From the NCBI GenBank assembly GCA_037577475.1, contig CM075190.1:444001-508000 (forward strand): DNA of 64,000 nucleotides, read 5' to 3'. The translations under genes and the position numbers were made by a program. This DNA comes from Chaunax sp. Z400 (Eukaryota; Chordata; Actinopteri; Lophiiformes; Chaunacidae). Shown here piece after piece: positions 45,001 to 60,100 of this stretch (positions are counted from its first letter, which is position 1; every line of letters starts with the position of its first letter). The notes beneath the pieces were generated by a model, which was not told the origin of the DNA, did not search any database, and saw only the letters and a program-made list of their open reading frames with translations.

Positions 45001-48000
45001 TTCAAAATACGCCCCTACTGGACATGTCATATCTCGGGAAAGGAAGGTCGCACAGACTCGGGACAAAGACTGGTGTTCTCAGAGACCACATAAACCCCTA
45101 GACGGACGTTGGTCCCGAGTCTCTACGACCTTCCGTTTCCGAGATACACACATTCACTATAGGCGAACCAAACCCCATTCACTTCAATGGGAAAATAAAC
45201 TTGAGTATAACTCGGGAACGGAAGGTCGTAGAGACTCGGGACCCTGATCCGTCGGACATAATTCGTGGTCTCCGAACACGCCAGACTTCTCCCCGAGTCT
45301 CTACGACCTTCCTTTCCTGAGATACAAACATTCCAAAAATCACCAAAAATACATGTCATATCTCGGGAACCGTAAGTCGCAGAGACTCGGTTTACCTGCT
45401 GGATTTCTTGGAGACCCCATAAAACCATTGAAAGAGCTTATCCCCGAGTCTCTACGACCTTCCGTTCAAAAGTTACCAACCCGGGTAGGGCCCCGATTGA
45501 GTTTTTATCCCCTTAACCTAACCCTAACCCTAACCCTAACCCCTAACCCACACTTGTCCGCGAGTCTCTACGACCTTCCGTTCTCGAGATACAGACATTC
45601 AAAATACGCCCCTACTGGACATGTCATATCTCGGGAAAGGAAGGTCGCACAGACTCGGGACAAAGACTGGTGTTCTCAGAGACCACATAAACCCCTAGAC
45701 GGACGTTGGTCCCGAGTCTCTACGACCTTCCGTTTCCGAGATACACACATTCACTATAGGCGAACCAAACCCCATTCACTTCAATGGGAAAATAAGCTTG
45801 AGTATAACTCGGGAACGGAAGGTCGTAGAGACTCGGGACCCTGATCCGTCGGACATAATTCGTGGTCTCCGAACACGCCAGACTTCTCCCCGAGTCTCTA
45901 CGACCTTCCTTTCCTGAGATACAAACATTCCAAAAATCACCAAAAATACATGTCATATCTCGGGAACCGTAAGTCGCAGAGACTCGGTTTACCTGCTGGA
46001 TTTCTTGGAGACCCCATAAAACCATTGAAAGAGCTTATCCCCGAGTCTCTACGACCTTCCGTTCAAAAGTTACCAACCCGGGTAGGGCCCCGATTGAGTT
46101 TTTATCCCCTTAACCTAACCCTAACCCTAACCCTAACCCCTAACCCACACTTGTCCGCGAGTCTCTACGACCTTCCGTTCTCGAGATACAGACATTCAAA
46201 ATACGCCCCTACTGGACATGTCATATCTCGGGAAAGGAAGGTCGCACAGACTCGGGACAAAGACTGGTGTTCTCAGAGACCACATAAACCCCTAGACGGA
46301 CGTTGGTCCCGAGTCTCTACGACCTTCCGTTTCCGAGATACACACATTCACTATAGGCGAACCAAACCCCATTCACTTCAATGGGAAAATAAGCTTGAGT
46401 ATAACTCGGGAACGGAAGGTCGTAGAGACTCGGGACCCTGATCCGTCGGACATAATTCGTGGTCTCCGAACACGCCAGACTTCTCCCCGAGTCTCTACGA
46501 CCTTCCTTTCCTGAGATACAAACATTCCAAAAATCACCAAAAATACATGTCATATCTCGGGAACCGTAAGTCGCAGAGACTCGGTTTACCTGCTGGATTT
46601 CTTGGAGACCCCATAAAACCATTGAAAGAGCTTATCCCCGAGTCTCTACGACCTTCCGTTCAAAAGTTACCAACCCGGGTAGGGCCCCGATTGAGTTTTT
46701 ATCCCCTTAACCTAACCCTAACCCTAACCCCTAACCCACACTTGTCCGCGAGTCTCTACGACCTTCCGTTCCCGAGATACAGACATTCAAAATACGCCCC
46801 TACTGGACATGTCATATCTCGGGAAAGGAAGGTCGCACAGACTTGGGACAAAGACTGGTGTTCTCAGAGACCACATAAACCCCTAGACGGACGTTGGTCC
46901 CGAGTCTCTACGACCTTCCGTTTCCGAGATACACACATTCACTATAGGCGAACCAAACCCCATTCACTTCAATGGGAAAATAAGCTTGAGTATAACTCGG
47001 GAACGGAAGGTCGTAGAGACTCGGGACCCTGATCCGTCGGACATAATTCGTGGTCTCCGAACACGCCAGACTTCTCCCCGAGTCTCTACGACCTTCCTTT
47101 CCCGAGATACAAACATTCCAAAAATCACCAAAAATACATGTCATATCTCGGGAACCGTAAGTCGTAGAGACTCGGTTTACCTGCTGGCGTTCTTGGAGAC
47201 CCCATAAAACCATTGAAAGAGCTTATCCCCGAGTCTCTACGACATTCCGTTCAAAAGTTACCAACCCGGGTAGGGCCCCGATTGAGTTTTTATCTCCTTA
47301 ACCCTAACCCTAACCCTAACCCCTAACCCACACTTGTCCGCGAGTCTCTACGACCTTCCGTTCCCGAGATACAGACATTCAAAATACGCCCCTACTGGAC
47401 ATGTCATATCTCGGGAAAGGAAGGTCGCACAGACTCGGGACAAAGACTGGTGTTCTCAGAGACCACATAAACCCCTAGACGGACGTTGGTCCCGAGTCTC
47501 TACGACCTTCCGTTTCCGAGATACACACATTCACTATAGGCGAACCAAACCCCATTCACTTCAATGGGAAAATAAGCTTGAGTATAACTCGGGAACGGAA
47601 GGTCGTAGAGACTCGGGACCCTGATCCGTCAAACATAATTCGTGGTCTCCGAACACGCCAGACTTCTCCCCGAGTCTCTACGACCTTCCTTTCCCGAGAT
47701 ACAAACATTCCAAAAATCACCAAAAATACATGTCATATCTCGGGAACCGTAAGTCGTAGAGACTCGGTTTACCTGCTGGCGTTCTTGGAGACCCCATAAA
47801 ACCATTGAAAGAGCTTATCCCCGAGTCTCTACGACATTCCGTTCAAAAGTTACCAACCCGGGTAGGGCCCCGATTGAGTTTTTATCTCCTTAACCCTAAC
47901 CCTAACCCTAACCCCTAACCCACACTTGTCCGCGAGTCTCTACGACCTTCCGTTCCCGAGATACAGACATTCAAAATACGCCCCTACTGGACATGTCATA

Positions 48001-51000
48001 TCTCGGGAAAGGAAGGTCGCACAGACTCGGGACAAAGACTGGTGTTCTCAGAGACCACATAAACCCCTAGACGGACGTTGGTCCCGAGTCTCTACGACCT
48101 TCCGTTTCCGAGATACACACATTCACTATAGGCGAACCAAACCCCATTCACTTCAATGGGAAAATAAACTTGAGTATAACTCGGGAACGGAAGGTCGTAG
48201 AGACTCGGGACCCTGATCCGTCGGACATAATTCGTGGTCTCCGAACACGCCAGACTTCTCCCCGAGTCTCTACGACCTTCCTTTCCTGAGATACAAACAT
48301 TCCAAAAATCACCAAAAATACATGTCATATCTCGGGAACCGTAAGTCGCAGAGACTCGGTTTACCTGCTGGATTTCTTGGAGACCCCATAAAACCATTGA
48401 AAGAGCTTATCCCCGAGTCTCTACGACCTTCCGTTCAAAAGTTACCAACCCGGGTAGGGCCCCGATTGAGTTTTTATCCCCTTAACCTAACCCTAACCCT
48501 AACCCCTAACCGACACTTGTCCGCGAGTCTCTACGACCTTCCGTTCCCGAGATACAGACATTCAAAATACGCCCCTACTGGACATGTCATATCTCGGGAA
48601 AGGAAGGTCGCACAGACTCGGGACAAAGACTGGTGTTCTCAGAGACCACATAAAACCCTAGACGGATGTTGGTCCCGAGTCTCTACGACCTTCCGTTTCC
48701 GAGATACACACATTCACTATAGGCGAACCAAACCCCATTCACTTCAATGGGAAAATAAACTTGAGTATAACTCGGGAACGGAAGGTCGTAGAGACTCGGG
48801 ACCCTGATCCGTCGGACATAATTCGTGGTCTCTGAACACGCCAGACTTCTCCCCGAGTCTCTACGACCTTCCGTTCCCGAGATACAAACATTCCAAAAAT
48901 CACCAAAAATACATGTCATATCTCGGGAACCGTAAGTCGTAGAGACTCGGTTTACCTGCTGGCGTTCTTGGAGACCCCATAAAACCATTGAAAGAGCTTA
49001 TCCCCGAGTCTCTACGACATTCCGTTCAAAAGTTACCAACCCGGGTAGGGCCCCGATTGAGTTTTTATCCCCTTAACCCTAACCCTAACCCTAACCCCTA
49101 ACCCACACTTGTCCGCGAGTCTCTACGACCTTCCGTTCCCGAGATACAGACATTCAAAATACGCCCCTACTGGACATGTCATATCTCATGAAAGGAAGGT
49201 CGCACAGACTCGGGACAAAGACTGGTGTTCTCAGAGACCACATAAACCCCTAGACGGACGTTGGTCCCGAGTCTCTACGACCTTCCGTTTCCGAGATACA
49301 CACATTCACTATAGGCGAACCAAACCCCATTCACTTCAATGGGAAAATAAACTTGAGTATAACTCGGGAACGGAAGGTCGTAGAGACTCGGGACCCTGAT
49401 CCGTCGGACATAATTCGTGGTCTCTGAACACGCCAGACTTCTCCCCGAGTCTCTACGACCTTCCGTTCCCGAGATACAAACATTCCAAAAATCACCAAAA
49501 ATACATGTCATATCTCGGGAACCGTAAGTCGTAGAGACTCGGTTTACCTGCTGGCGTTCTTGGAGACCCCATAAAACCATTGAAAGAGCTTATCCCCGAG
49601 TCTCTACGACCTTCCGTTCAAAAGTTACCAACCCGGGTAGGGCCCCGATTGAGTTTTTATCCCCTTAACCTAACCCTAACCCTAACCCCTAACCCACACT
49701 TGTCCGCGAGTCTCTACGACCTTCCGTTCCCGAGATACAGACATTCAAAATACGCCCCTACTGGACATGTCATATCTCGGGAAAGGAAGGTCGCACAGAC
49801 TCGGGACAAAGACTGGTGTTCTCAGAGACCACATAAACCCCTAGACGGACGTTGGTCCCGAGTCTCTACGACCTTCCGTTTCCGAGATACACACATTCAC
49901 TATAGGCGAACCAAACCCCATTCACTTCAATGGGAAAATAAACTTGAGTATAACTCGGGAACGGAAGGTCGTAGAGACTCGGGACCCTGATCCGTCGGAC
50001 ATAATTCGTGGTCTCCGAACACGCCAGACTTCTCCCCGAGTCTCTACGACCTTCCTTTCCTGAGATACAAACATTCCAAAAATCACCAAAAATACATGTC
50101 ATATCTCGGGAACCGTAAGTCGCAGAGACTCGGTTTACCTGCTGGATTTCTTGGAGACCCCATAAAACCATTGAAAGAGCTTATCCCCGAGTCTCTACGA
50201 CCTTCCGTTCAAAAGTTACCAACCCGGGTAGGGCCCCGATTGAGTTTTTATCCCCTTAACCTAACCCTAACCCTAACCCTAACCCCTAACCCACACTTGT
50301 CCGCGAGTCTCTACGACCTTCCGTTCTCGAGATACAGACATTCAAAATACGCCCCTACTGGACATGTCATATCTCGGGAAAGGAAGGTCGCACAGACTCG
50401 GGACAAAGACTGGTGTTCTCAGAGACCACATAAACCCCTAGACGGACGTTGGTCCCGAGTCTCTACGACCTTCCGTTTCCGAGATACACACATTCACTAT
50501 AGGCGAACCAAACCCCATTCACTTCAATGGGAAAATAAGCTTGAGTATAACTCGGGAACGGAAGGTCGTAGAGACTCGGGACCCTGATCCGTCGGACATA
50601 ATTCGTGGTCTCCGAACACGCCAGACTTCTCCCCGAGTCTCTACGACCTTCCTTTCCTGAGATACAAACATTCCAAAAATCACCAAAAATACATGTCATA
50701 TCTCGGGAACCGTAAGTCGCAGAGACTCGGTTTACCTGCTGGATTTCTTGGAGACCCCATAAAACCATTGAAAGAGCTTATCCCCGAGTCTCTACGACCT
50801 TCCGTTCAAAAGTTACCAACCCGGGTAGGGCCCCGATTGAGTTTTTATCCCCTTAACCTAACCCTAACCCTAACCCCTAACCCACACTTGTCCGCGAGTC
50901 TCTACGACCTTCCGTTCCCGAGATACAGACATTCAAAATACGCCCCTACTGGACATGTCATATCTCGGGAAAGGAAGGTCGCACAGACTCGGGACAAAGA

Positions 51001-53010
51001 CTGGTGTTCTCAGAGACCACATAAACCCCTAGACGGACGTTGGTCCCGAGTCTCTACGACCTTCCGTTTCCGAGATACACACATTCACTATAGGCGAACC
51101 AAACCCCATTCACTTCAATGGGAAAATAAGCTTGAGTATAACTCGGGAACGGAAGGTCGTAGAGACTCGGGACCCTGATCCGTCGGACATAATTCGTGGT
51201 CTCCGAACACGCCAGACTTCTCCCCGAGTCTCTACGACCTTCCTTTCCCGAGATACAAACATTCCAAAAATCACCAAAAATACATGTCATATCTCGGGAA
51301 CCGTAAGTCGTAGAGACTCGGTTTACCTGCTGGCGTTCTTGGAGACCCCATAAAACCATTGAAAGAGCTTATCCCCGAGTCTCTACGACATTCCGTTCAA
51401 AAGTTACCAACCCGGGTAGGGCCCCGATTGAGTTTTTATCTCCTTAACCCTAACCCTAACCCTAACCCCTAACCCACACTTGTCCGCGAGTCTCTACGAC
51501 CTTCCGTTCCCGAGATACAGACATTCAAAATACGCCCCTACTGGACATGTCATATCTCGGGAAAGGAAGGTCGCACAGACTCGGGACAAAGACTGGTGTT
51601 CTCAGAGACCACATAAACCCCTAGACGGACGTTTGTCCCGAGTCTCTACGACCTTCCGTTTCCGAGATACACACATTCACTATAGGCGAACCAAACCCCA
51701 TTCACTTCAATGGGAAAATAAACTTGAGTATAACTCGGGAACGGAAGGTCGTAGAGACTCGGGACCCTGATCCGTCGGACATAATTCGTGGTCTCCGAAC
51801 ACGCCAGACTTCTCCCCGAGTCTCTACGACCTTCCTTTCCTGAGATACAAACATTCCAAAAATCACCAAAAATACATGTCATATCTCGGGAACCGTAAGT
51901 CGCAGAGACTCGGTTTACCTGCTGGATTTCTTGGAGACCCCATAAAACCATTGAAAGAGCTTATCCCCGAGTCTCTACGACCTTCCGTTCAAAAGTTACC
52001 AACCCGGGTAGGGCCCCGATTGAGTTTTTATCCCCTTAACCTAACCCTAACCCTAACCCTAACCCCTAACCCACACTTGTCCGCGAGTCTCTACGACCTT
52101 CCGTTCTCGAGATACAGACATTCAAAATACGCCCCTACTGGACATGTCATATCTCGGGAAAGGAAGGTCGCACAGACTCGGGACAAAGACTGGTGTTCTC
52201 AGAGACCACATAAACCCCTAGACGGACGTTGGTCCCGAGTCTCTACGACCTTCCGTTTCCGAGATACACACATTCACTATAGGCGAACCAAACCCCATTC
52301 ACTTCAATGGGAAAATAAACTTGAGTATAACTCGGGAACGGAAGGTCGTAGAGACTCGGGACCCTGATCCGTCGGACATAATTCGTGGTCTCCGAACACG
52401 CCAGACTTCTCCCCGAGTCTCTACGACCTTCCTTTCCCGAGATACAAACATTCCAAAAATCACCAAAAATACATGTCATATCTCGGGAACCGTAAGTCGT
52501 AGAGACTCGGTTTACCTGCTGGCGTTCTTGGAGACCCCATAAAACCATTGAAAGAGCTTATCCCCGAGTCTCTACGACCTTCCGTTCAAAAGTTACCAAC
52601 CCGGGTAGGGCCCCGATTGAGTTTTTATCCCCTTAACCTAACCCTAACCCTAACCCCTACTCCACACTTGTCCGCGAGTCTCTACGACCTTCCGTTCCCG
52701 AGATACAGACATTCAAAATACGCCCCTACTGGACATGTCATATCTCGGGAAAGGAAGGTCGCACAGACTCGGGACAAAGACTGGTGTTCTCAGAGACCAC
52801 ATAAACCCCTAGACGGACGTTGGTCCCGAGTCTCTACGACCTTCCGTTTCCGAGATACACACATTCACTATAGGCGAACCAAACCCCATTCACTTCAATG
52901 GGAAAATAAACTTGAGTATAACTCGGGAACGGAAGGTCGTAGAGACTCGGGACCATGATCCGTCGGACATAATTCGTGGTCTCTGAACACGCCAGACTTC
53001 TCCCCGAGTC
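42060..53010. repeat. Block of ~591-597-bp satellite units, 2,969-bp higher-order repeat
   Basis: Units differ by the number of CCCTAA copies and a few marker bases. The variant CCGTCAAACATAATTC occurs at 44,661 and 47,630, 2,969 bases apart, and the surrounding five-unit order repeats with the same spacing (for example 43,939 with 46,908). Confidence 0.92.
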
Positions 53011-56000
53011 TCTACGACCTTCCGTTCCCGAGATACAAAAATTCCAAAAATCACCAAAAATACATGTCATATCTCGGGAACCGTAAGTCGTAGAGACTCG
53101 GTTTACCCGCTGGCATTCTTGGAGACCCCATAAAACCATTGAAAGAGCTTATCCCCGAGTCTCTACGACCTTCCGTTCCCGAGATACAAACATTCCAAAA
53201 GTCACGAAAAATACATGTCATATCTCGGGAACCGTAAGTCGTAGAGACTCGGTTTACCTGCCGGCATTCTTGGAGACCCCATAAAACCGTTGAAAGAGCT
53301 TATCCCCGAGTCTCTACGACCTTCCGTTCCCGAGATACAGACATTCAAAATACGCCCCTACTGGACATGTCATATCTCGGGAAAGGAAGGTCCCACAGAC
53401 TCGGGACAAAGACTGGTGTTCTCAGAGACCACATAAACCCCTAGACGGACGTTGGTCCCGAGTCTCTACGACCTTCCGTTTCCGAGATACACACATTCAC
53501 TATAGGCGAACCAAACCCCATTCACTTCAATGGGAAAATAAACTTGAGTATAACTCGGGAACGGAAGGTCGTAGAGACTCGGGACCATGATCCGTCCGAC
53601 ATAATTCGTGGTCTCTGAACACGCCAGACTTCTCCACGAGTCTCTACGACCTTCCGTTCCCGAGATACAGACATTCAAAATACGCCCCTACTGGACATGT
53701 CATATCTCGGGAAAGGAAGGTCGCACAGACTCGGGACAAAGACTGGTGTTCTCAGAGACCACATAAACCCCTAGACGGACGTTGGTCCCGAGTCTCTACG
53801 ACCTTCCGTTTCCGAGATACACACATTCACTATAGGCGGACCAAACCCCATTCACTTCAATGGGAAAATAAACTTGAGTATAACTCGGGAACGGAAGGTC
53901 GTAGAGACTCGGGACCATGATCCGTTGGACATAATTCGTGGTCTCTGAACACGCCAGACTTCTCCCCGAGTCTCTACGACCTTCCGTTCCCGAGATACAA
54001 AAATTCCAAAAATCACCAAAAATACATGTCATATCTCGGGAACCGTAAATCGTAGAGACTCGGTTTACCTGCTGACGTTCTTGGAGACCCCATAAAACCA
54101 TTGAAAGAGCTTATCCCCGAGTCTCTACGACCTTCCGTTCAAAAGTTACCAACCCGGGTAGGGCCCCCATTGAGTTTTTATCCCCTTAACCCTAACCCTA
54201 ACCCTAACCCTAACCCCTAACCCACAGTTGTCCGCGAGTCTCTACGACCTTCCGTTCCCGAGATACAGACATTCAAAATACGCCCCTACTGGACATGTCA
54301 TATCTCGGGAAAGGAAGGTCGCACAGACTCGGGACAAAGACTGGTGTTCTCAGAGACCACATAAACCCCTAGACGGACGTTGGTCCCGAGTCTCTACGAC
54401 CTTCCGTTTCCGAGATACACACATTCACTATAGGCGGACCAAACCCCATTCACTTCAATGGGAAAATAAACTTGAGTATAACTCGGGAACGGAAGGTCGT
54501 AGAGACTCGGGACCATGATCCGTCCGACATAATTCGTGGTCTCTGAACACGCCAGACTTCTCCACGAGTCTCTACGACCTTCCGTTCCCGAGATAAAAAA
54601 ATTCCAAAAATCACCAAAAATACATCTCATATCTCGGGAACCGTAAGTCGTAGAGACTCGGTTTACCCGCTGGCATTCTTGGAGACCCCATAAAACCATT
54701 GAAAGAGCTTATCCCCGAGTCTCTACGACCTTCCGTTCCCGAGATACAGACATTCAAAATACGCCCCTACTGGACATGTCATATCTCGGGAAAGGAAGGT
54801 CGCACAGACTCGGGACAAAGACTGGTGTTCTCAGAGACCACATAAACCCCTAGACGGACGTTGGTCCCGAGTCTCTACGACCTTCCGTTTCCGAGATACA
54901 CACATTCACTATAGGCGGACCAAACCCCATTCACTTCAATGGGAAAATAAACTTGAGTATAACTCGGGAACGGAAGGTCGTAGAGACTCGGGACCATGAT
55001 CCGTCCGACATAATTCGTGGTCTCTGAACACGCCACACTTCTCCACGAGTCTCGACGACCTTCCGTTCCCGAGATACAGACATTCCAAAAATCACCAAAA
55101 ATACATGTCATATCTCGGGAACCGTAAATCGTAGAGACTCGGTTTACCTGCTGACGTTCTTGGAGACCCCATAAAACCGTTGAAAGAGCTTATCCCCGAG
55201 TCTCTACGACCTTCCGTTCAAAAGTTACCAACCCGGGTAGGGCCCCCATTGAGTTTTTATCCCCTTAACCCTAACCCTAACCCTAACCCTAACCCCTAAC
55301 CCACACTTGTCCGCGATTCTCTACGACCTTCCGTTCCCGAGATACAGACATTCAAAATACGCCCCTACTGGACATGTCATATCTCGGGAAAGGAAGGTCG
55401 CACAGACTCGGGACAAAGACTGGTGTTCTCAGAGACCACATAAACCCCTAGACAGACGTTGGGCCCGAGTCTCTACGACCTTCCGTTTCCGAGATACACA
55501 CATTCACTATAGGCGAACCAAACCCCATTCACTTCAATGGGAAAATAAACTTGAGTATAACTCGGGAACGGAAGGTCGTAGAGACTCGGGACCATGATCC
55601 GTCCGACATAATTCGTGGTCTCTGAACACGCCAGACTTCTCCACGAGTCTCTACGACCTTCCGTTCCCGAGATACAGACATTCAAAATACGCCCCTACTG
55701 GACATGTCATATCTCGGGAAAGGAAGGTCGCACAGACTCGGGACAAAGACTGGTGTTCTCAGAGACCACATAAACCCCTAGACAGACGTTGGGCCCGAGT
55801 CTCTACGACCTTCCGTTTCCGAGATACACACATTCACTATAGGCGAACCAAACCCCATTCACTTCAATGGGAAAATAAACTTGAGTATAACTCGGGAACG
55901 GAAGGTCGTAGAGACTCGGGACCATGATCCGTCCGACATAATTCGTGGTCTCTGAACACGCCAGACTTCTCCACGAGTCTCTACGACCTTCCGTTCCCGA

Positions 56001-56330
56001 GATACAGACATTCAAAATACGCCCCTAATGGACATGTCATATCTCGGGAAAGGAAGGTCGCACAGACTCGGGACAAAGACTGGTGTTCTCAGAGACCACA
56101 TAAACCCCTAGACAGACGTTGGGCCCGAGTCTCTACGACCTTCCGTTTCCGAGATACACACATTCACTATAGGCAAACCAAACCCCATTCACTTCAATGG
56201 GAAAATAAACTTGAGTATAACTCGGGAACGGAAGGTCGTAGAGACTCGGGACCATGATCCGTCCGACTTAATTCGTGGTCTCTGAACACGCCAGACTTCT
56301 CCACGAGTCTCTACGACCTTCCGTTCCCGA
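52430..56330. repeat. 7,671-bp higher-order repeat, first copy
   Basis: Mixed 330-, ~490- and ~591-bp units. Rare variants CCGCGATTCT (55,311) and CCCCTAATGG (56,024) recur exactly 7,671 bases further on. A few substitutions separate the copies (for example GAGATAAAAAAATT at 54,591 against GAGATACAAAAATT at 62,262). Confidence 0.93.
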
Positions 56331-59300
56331 GATACAGACATTCAAAATACGCCCCTACTGGACATGTCATATCTCGGGAAAGGAAGGTCGCACAGACTCG
56401 GGACAAAGACTGGTGTTCTCAGAGACCACATAAACCCCTAGACGGACGTTGGTCCCGAGTCTCTACGACCTTCCGTTTCCGAGATACACACATTCACTAT
56501 AGGCGGACCAAACCCCATTCACTTCAATGGGAAAATAAACTTGAGTATAACTCGGGAACGGAAGGTCGTAGAGACTCGGGACCATGATCCGTCGGACATA
56601 ATTCGTGGTCTCTGAACACGCCAGACTTCTCCCCGAGTCTCTACGACCTTCCGTTCCCGAGATACAAAAATTCCAAAAATCACCAAAAATACATGTCATA
56701 TCTCGGGAACCGTAAGTCGTAGAGACTCGGTTTACCCGCTGGCATTCTTGGAGCCCCCATAAAACCATTGAAAGAGCTTCTCCCCGAGTCTCTACGACCT
56801 TCCGTTCCCGAGATACAGACATTCAAAATACGCCCCTACTGGACATGTCATATCTCATGAAAGGAAGGTCGCACAGACTCGGGACAAAGACTGGTGTTCT
56901 CAGAGACCACATAAACCCCCTAGACGGACGTTGGTCCCGAGTCTCTACGACCTTCCGTTTCCGAGATACACACATTCACTATAGGCGAACCAAACCCCAT
57001 TCACTTCAATGGGAAAATAAACTTGAGTATAACTCGGGAACGGAAGGTCGTAGAGACTCGGGACCCTGATCCGTCGGACATAATTCGTGGTCTCTGAACA
57101 CGCCAGACTTCTCCCCGAGTCTCTACGACCTTCCTTTCCCGAGATACAAACATTCCAAAAATCACCAAAAATACATGTCATATCTCGGGAACCGTAAGTC
57201 GTAGAGACTCAGTTTACCTGCCGGATTTCTTGGAGACCCCATAAAACCATTGAAAGAGCTTATCCCCGAGTCTCTACGACCTTCCGTTCAAAAGATACCA
57301 ACCCGGGTAGGGCCCCGATTGAGTTTTTATCCCCTTAACCTAACCCTAACCCTAACCCTAACCCCTAACCCACACTTGTCCGCGAGTCTCTACGACCTTC
57401 CGTTCCCGAGATACAGACATTCAAAATACGCCCCTACTGAACATGTCATATCTCGGGAAAGGAAGGTCGCACAGACTCGGGACAAAGACTGGTGTTCTCA
57501 GAGACCACATAAACCCCTAGACGGACGTTGGTCCCGAGTCTCTACGACCTTCCGTTTCCGAGATACACACATTCACTATAGGCGAACCAAACCCCATTCA
57601 CTTCAATGGGAAAATAAACTTGAGTATAACTCGGGAACGGAAGGTCGTAGAGACTCGGGACCCTGATCCGTCGGACATAATTCGTGGTCTCCGAACACGC
57701 CAGACTTCTTCCCGAGTCTCTACGACCTTCCTTTCCTGAGATACAAACATTCCAAAAATCACCAAAAATACATGTCATATCTCGGGAACCGTAAGTCGCA
57801 GAGACTCGGTTTACCTGCTGGATTTCTTGGAGACCCCATAAAACCATTGAAAGAGCTTATCCCCGAGTCTCTACGACCTTCCGTTCAAAAGTTACCAACC
57901 CGGGTAGGGCCCCGATTGAGTTTTTATCCCCTTAACCTAACCCTAACCCTAACCCTAACCCCTAACCCACACTTGTCCGCGAGTCTCTACGACCTTCCGT
58001 TCTCGAGATACAGACATTCAAAATACGCCCCTACTGGACATGTCATTTCTCGGGAAAGGAAGGTCGCACAGACTCGGGACAAAGACTGGTGTTCTCAGAG
58101 ACCACATAAACCCCTAGACGGACGTTGGTCCCGAGTCTCTACGACCTTCCGTTTCCGAGATACACACATTCACTATAGGCGAACCAAACCCCATTCACTT
58201 CAATGGGAAAATAAGCTTGAGTATAACTCGGGAACGGAAGGTCGTAGAGACTCGGGACCCTGATCCGTCGGACATAATTCGTGGTCTCCGAACACGCCAG
58301 ACTTCTCCCCGAGTCTCTACGACCTTCCTTTCCCGAGATACAAACATTCCAAAAATCACCAAAAATACATGTCATATCTCGGGAACCGTAAGTCGTAGAG
58401 ACTCGGTTTACCTGCTGGCGTTCTTGGAGACCCCATAAAACCATTGAAAGAGCTTATCCCCGAGTCTCTACGACCTTCCGTTCAAAAGTTAGCAACCCGG
58501 GTAGGGCCCCGATTGAGTTTTTATCCCCTTAACCTAACCCTAACCCTAACCCCTAACCCACACTTGTCCGCGAGTCTCTACGACCTTCCGTTCCCGAGAT
58601 ACAGACATTCAAAATACGCCCCTACTGGACATGTCATATCTCGGGAAAGGAAGGTCGCACAGACTCGGGACAAAGACTGGTGTTCTCAGAGACCACATAA
58701 ACCCCTAGACGGACGTTGGTCCCGAGTCTCTACGACCTTCCGTTTCCGAGATACACACATTCACTATAGGCGAACCAAACCCCATTCACTTCAATGGGAA
58801 AATAAACTTGAGTATAACTCGGGAACGGAAGGTCGTAGAGACTCGGGACCCTGATCCGTCGGACATAATTCGTGGTCTCTGAACACGCCAGACTTCTCCC
58901 CGAGTCTCTACGACCTTCCGTTCCCGAGATACAAACATTCCAAAAATCACCAAAAATACATGTCATATCTCGGGAACCGTAAGTCGTAGAGACTCGGTTT
59001 ACCTGCTGGCGTTCTTGGAGACCCCATAAAACCATTGAAAGAGCTTATCCCCGAGTCTCTACGACATTCCGTTCAAAAGTTACCAACCCGGGTAGGGCCC
59101 CGATTGAGTTTTTATCCCCTTAACCCTAACCCTAACCCTAACCCCTAACCCACACTTGTCCGCGAGTCTCTACGACCTTCCGTTCCCGAGATACAGACAT
59201 TCAAAATACGCCCCTACTGGACATGTCATATCTCATGAAAGGAAGGTCGCACAGACTCGGGACAAAGACTGGTGTTCTCAGAGACCACATAAACCCCTAG

Positions 59301-60100
59301 ACGGACGTTGGTCCCGAGTCTCTACGACCTTCCGTTTCCGAGATACACACATTCACTATAGGCGAACCAAACCCCATTCACTTCAATGGGAAAATAAACT
59401 TGAGTATAACTCGGGAACGGAAAGTCGTAGAGACTCGGGACCCTGATCCGTCGGACATAATTCGTGGTCTCTGAACACGCCAGACTTCTCCCCGAGTCTC
59501 TACGACCTTCCTTTCCCGAGATACAAACATTCCAAAAATCACCAAAAATACATGTCATATCTCGGGAACCGTAAGTCGTAGAGACTCAGTTTACCTGCTG
59601 GATTTCTCGGAGACCCCATAAAACCATTGAAAGAGCTTATCCCCGAGTCTCTACGACATTCCGTTCAAAAGTTACCAACCCGGGTAGGGCCCCGATTGAG
59701 TTTTTATCCCCTTAACCCTAACCCTAACCCTAACCCCTAACCCACACTTGTCCGCGAGTCTCTACGACCTTCCGTTCCCGAGATACAGACATTCAAAATA
59801 CGCCCCTACTGGACATGTCATATCTCATGAAAGGAAGGTCGCACAGACTCGGGACAAAGACTGGTGTTCTCAGAGACCACATAAACCCCTAGACGGACGT
59901 TGGTCCCGAGTCTCTACGACCTTCCGTTTCCGAGATACACACATTCACTATAGGCGAACCAAACCCCATTCACTTCAATGGGAAAATAAACTTGAGTATA
60001 ACTCGGGAACGGAAGGTCGTAGAGACTCGGGACCCTGATCCGTCGGACATAATTCGTGGTCTCTGAACACGCCAGACTTCTCCCCGAGTCTCTACGACCT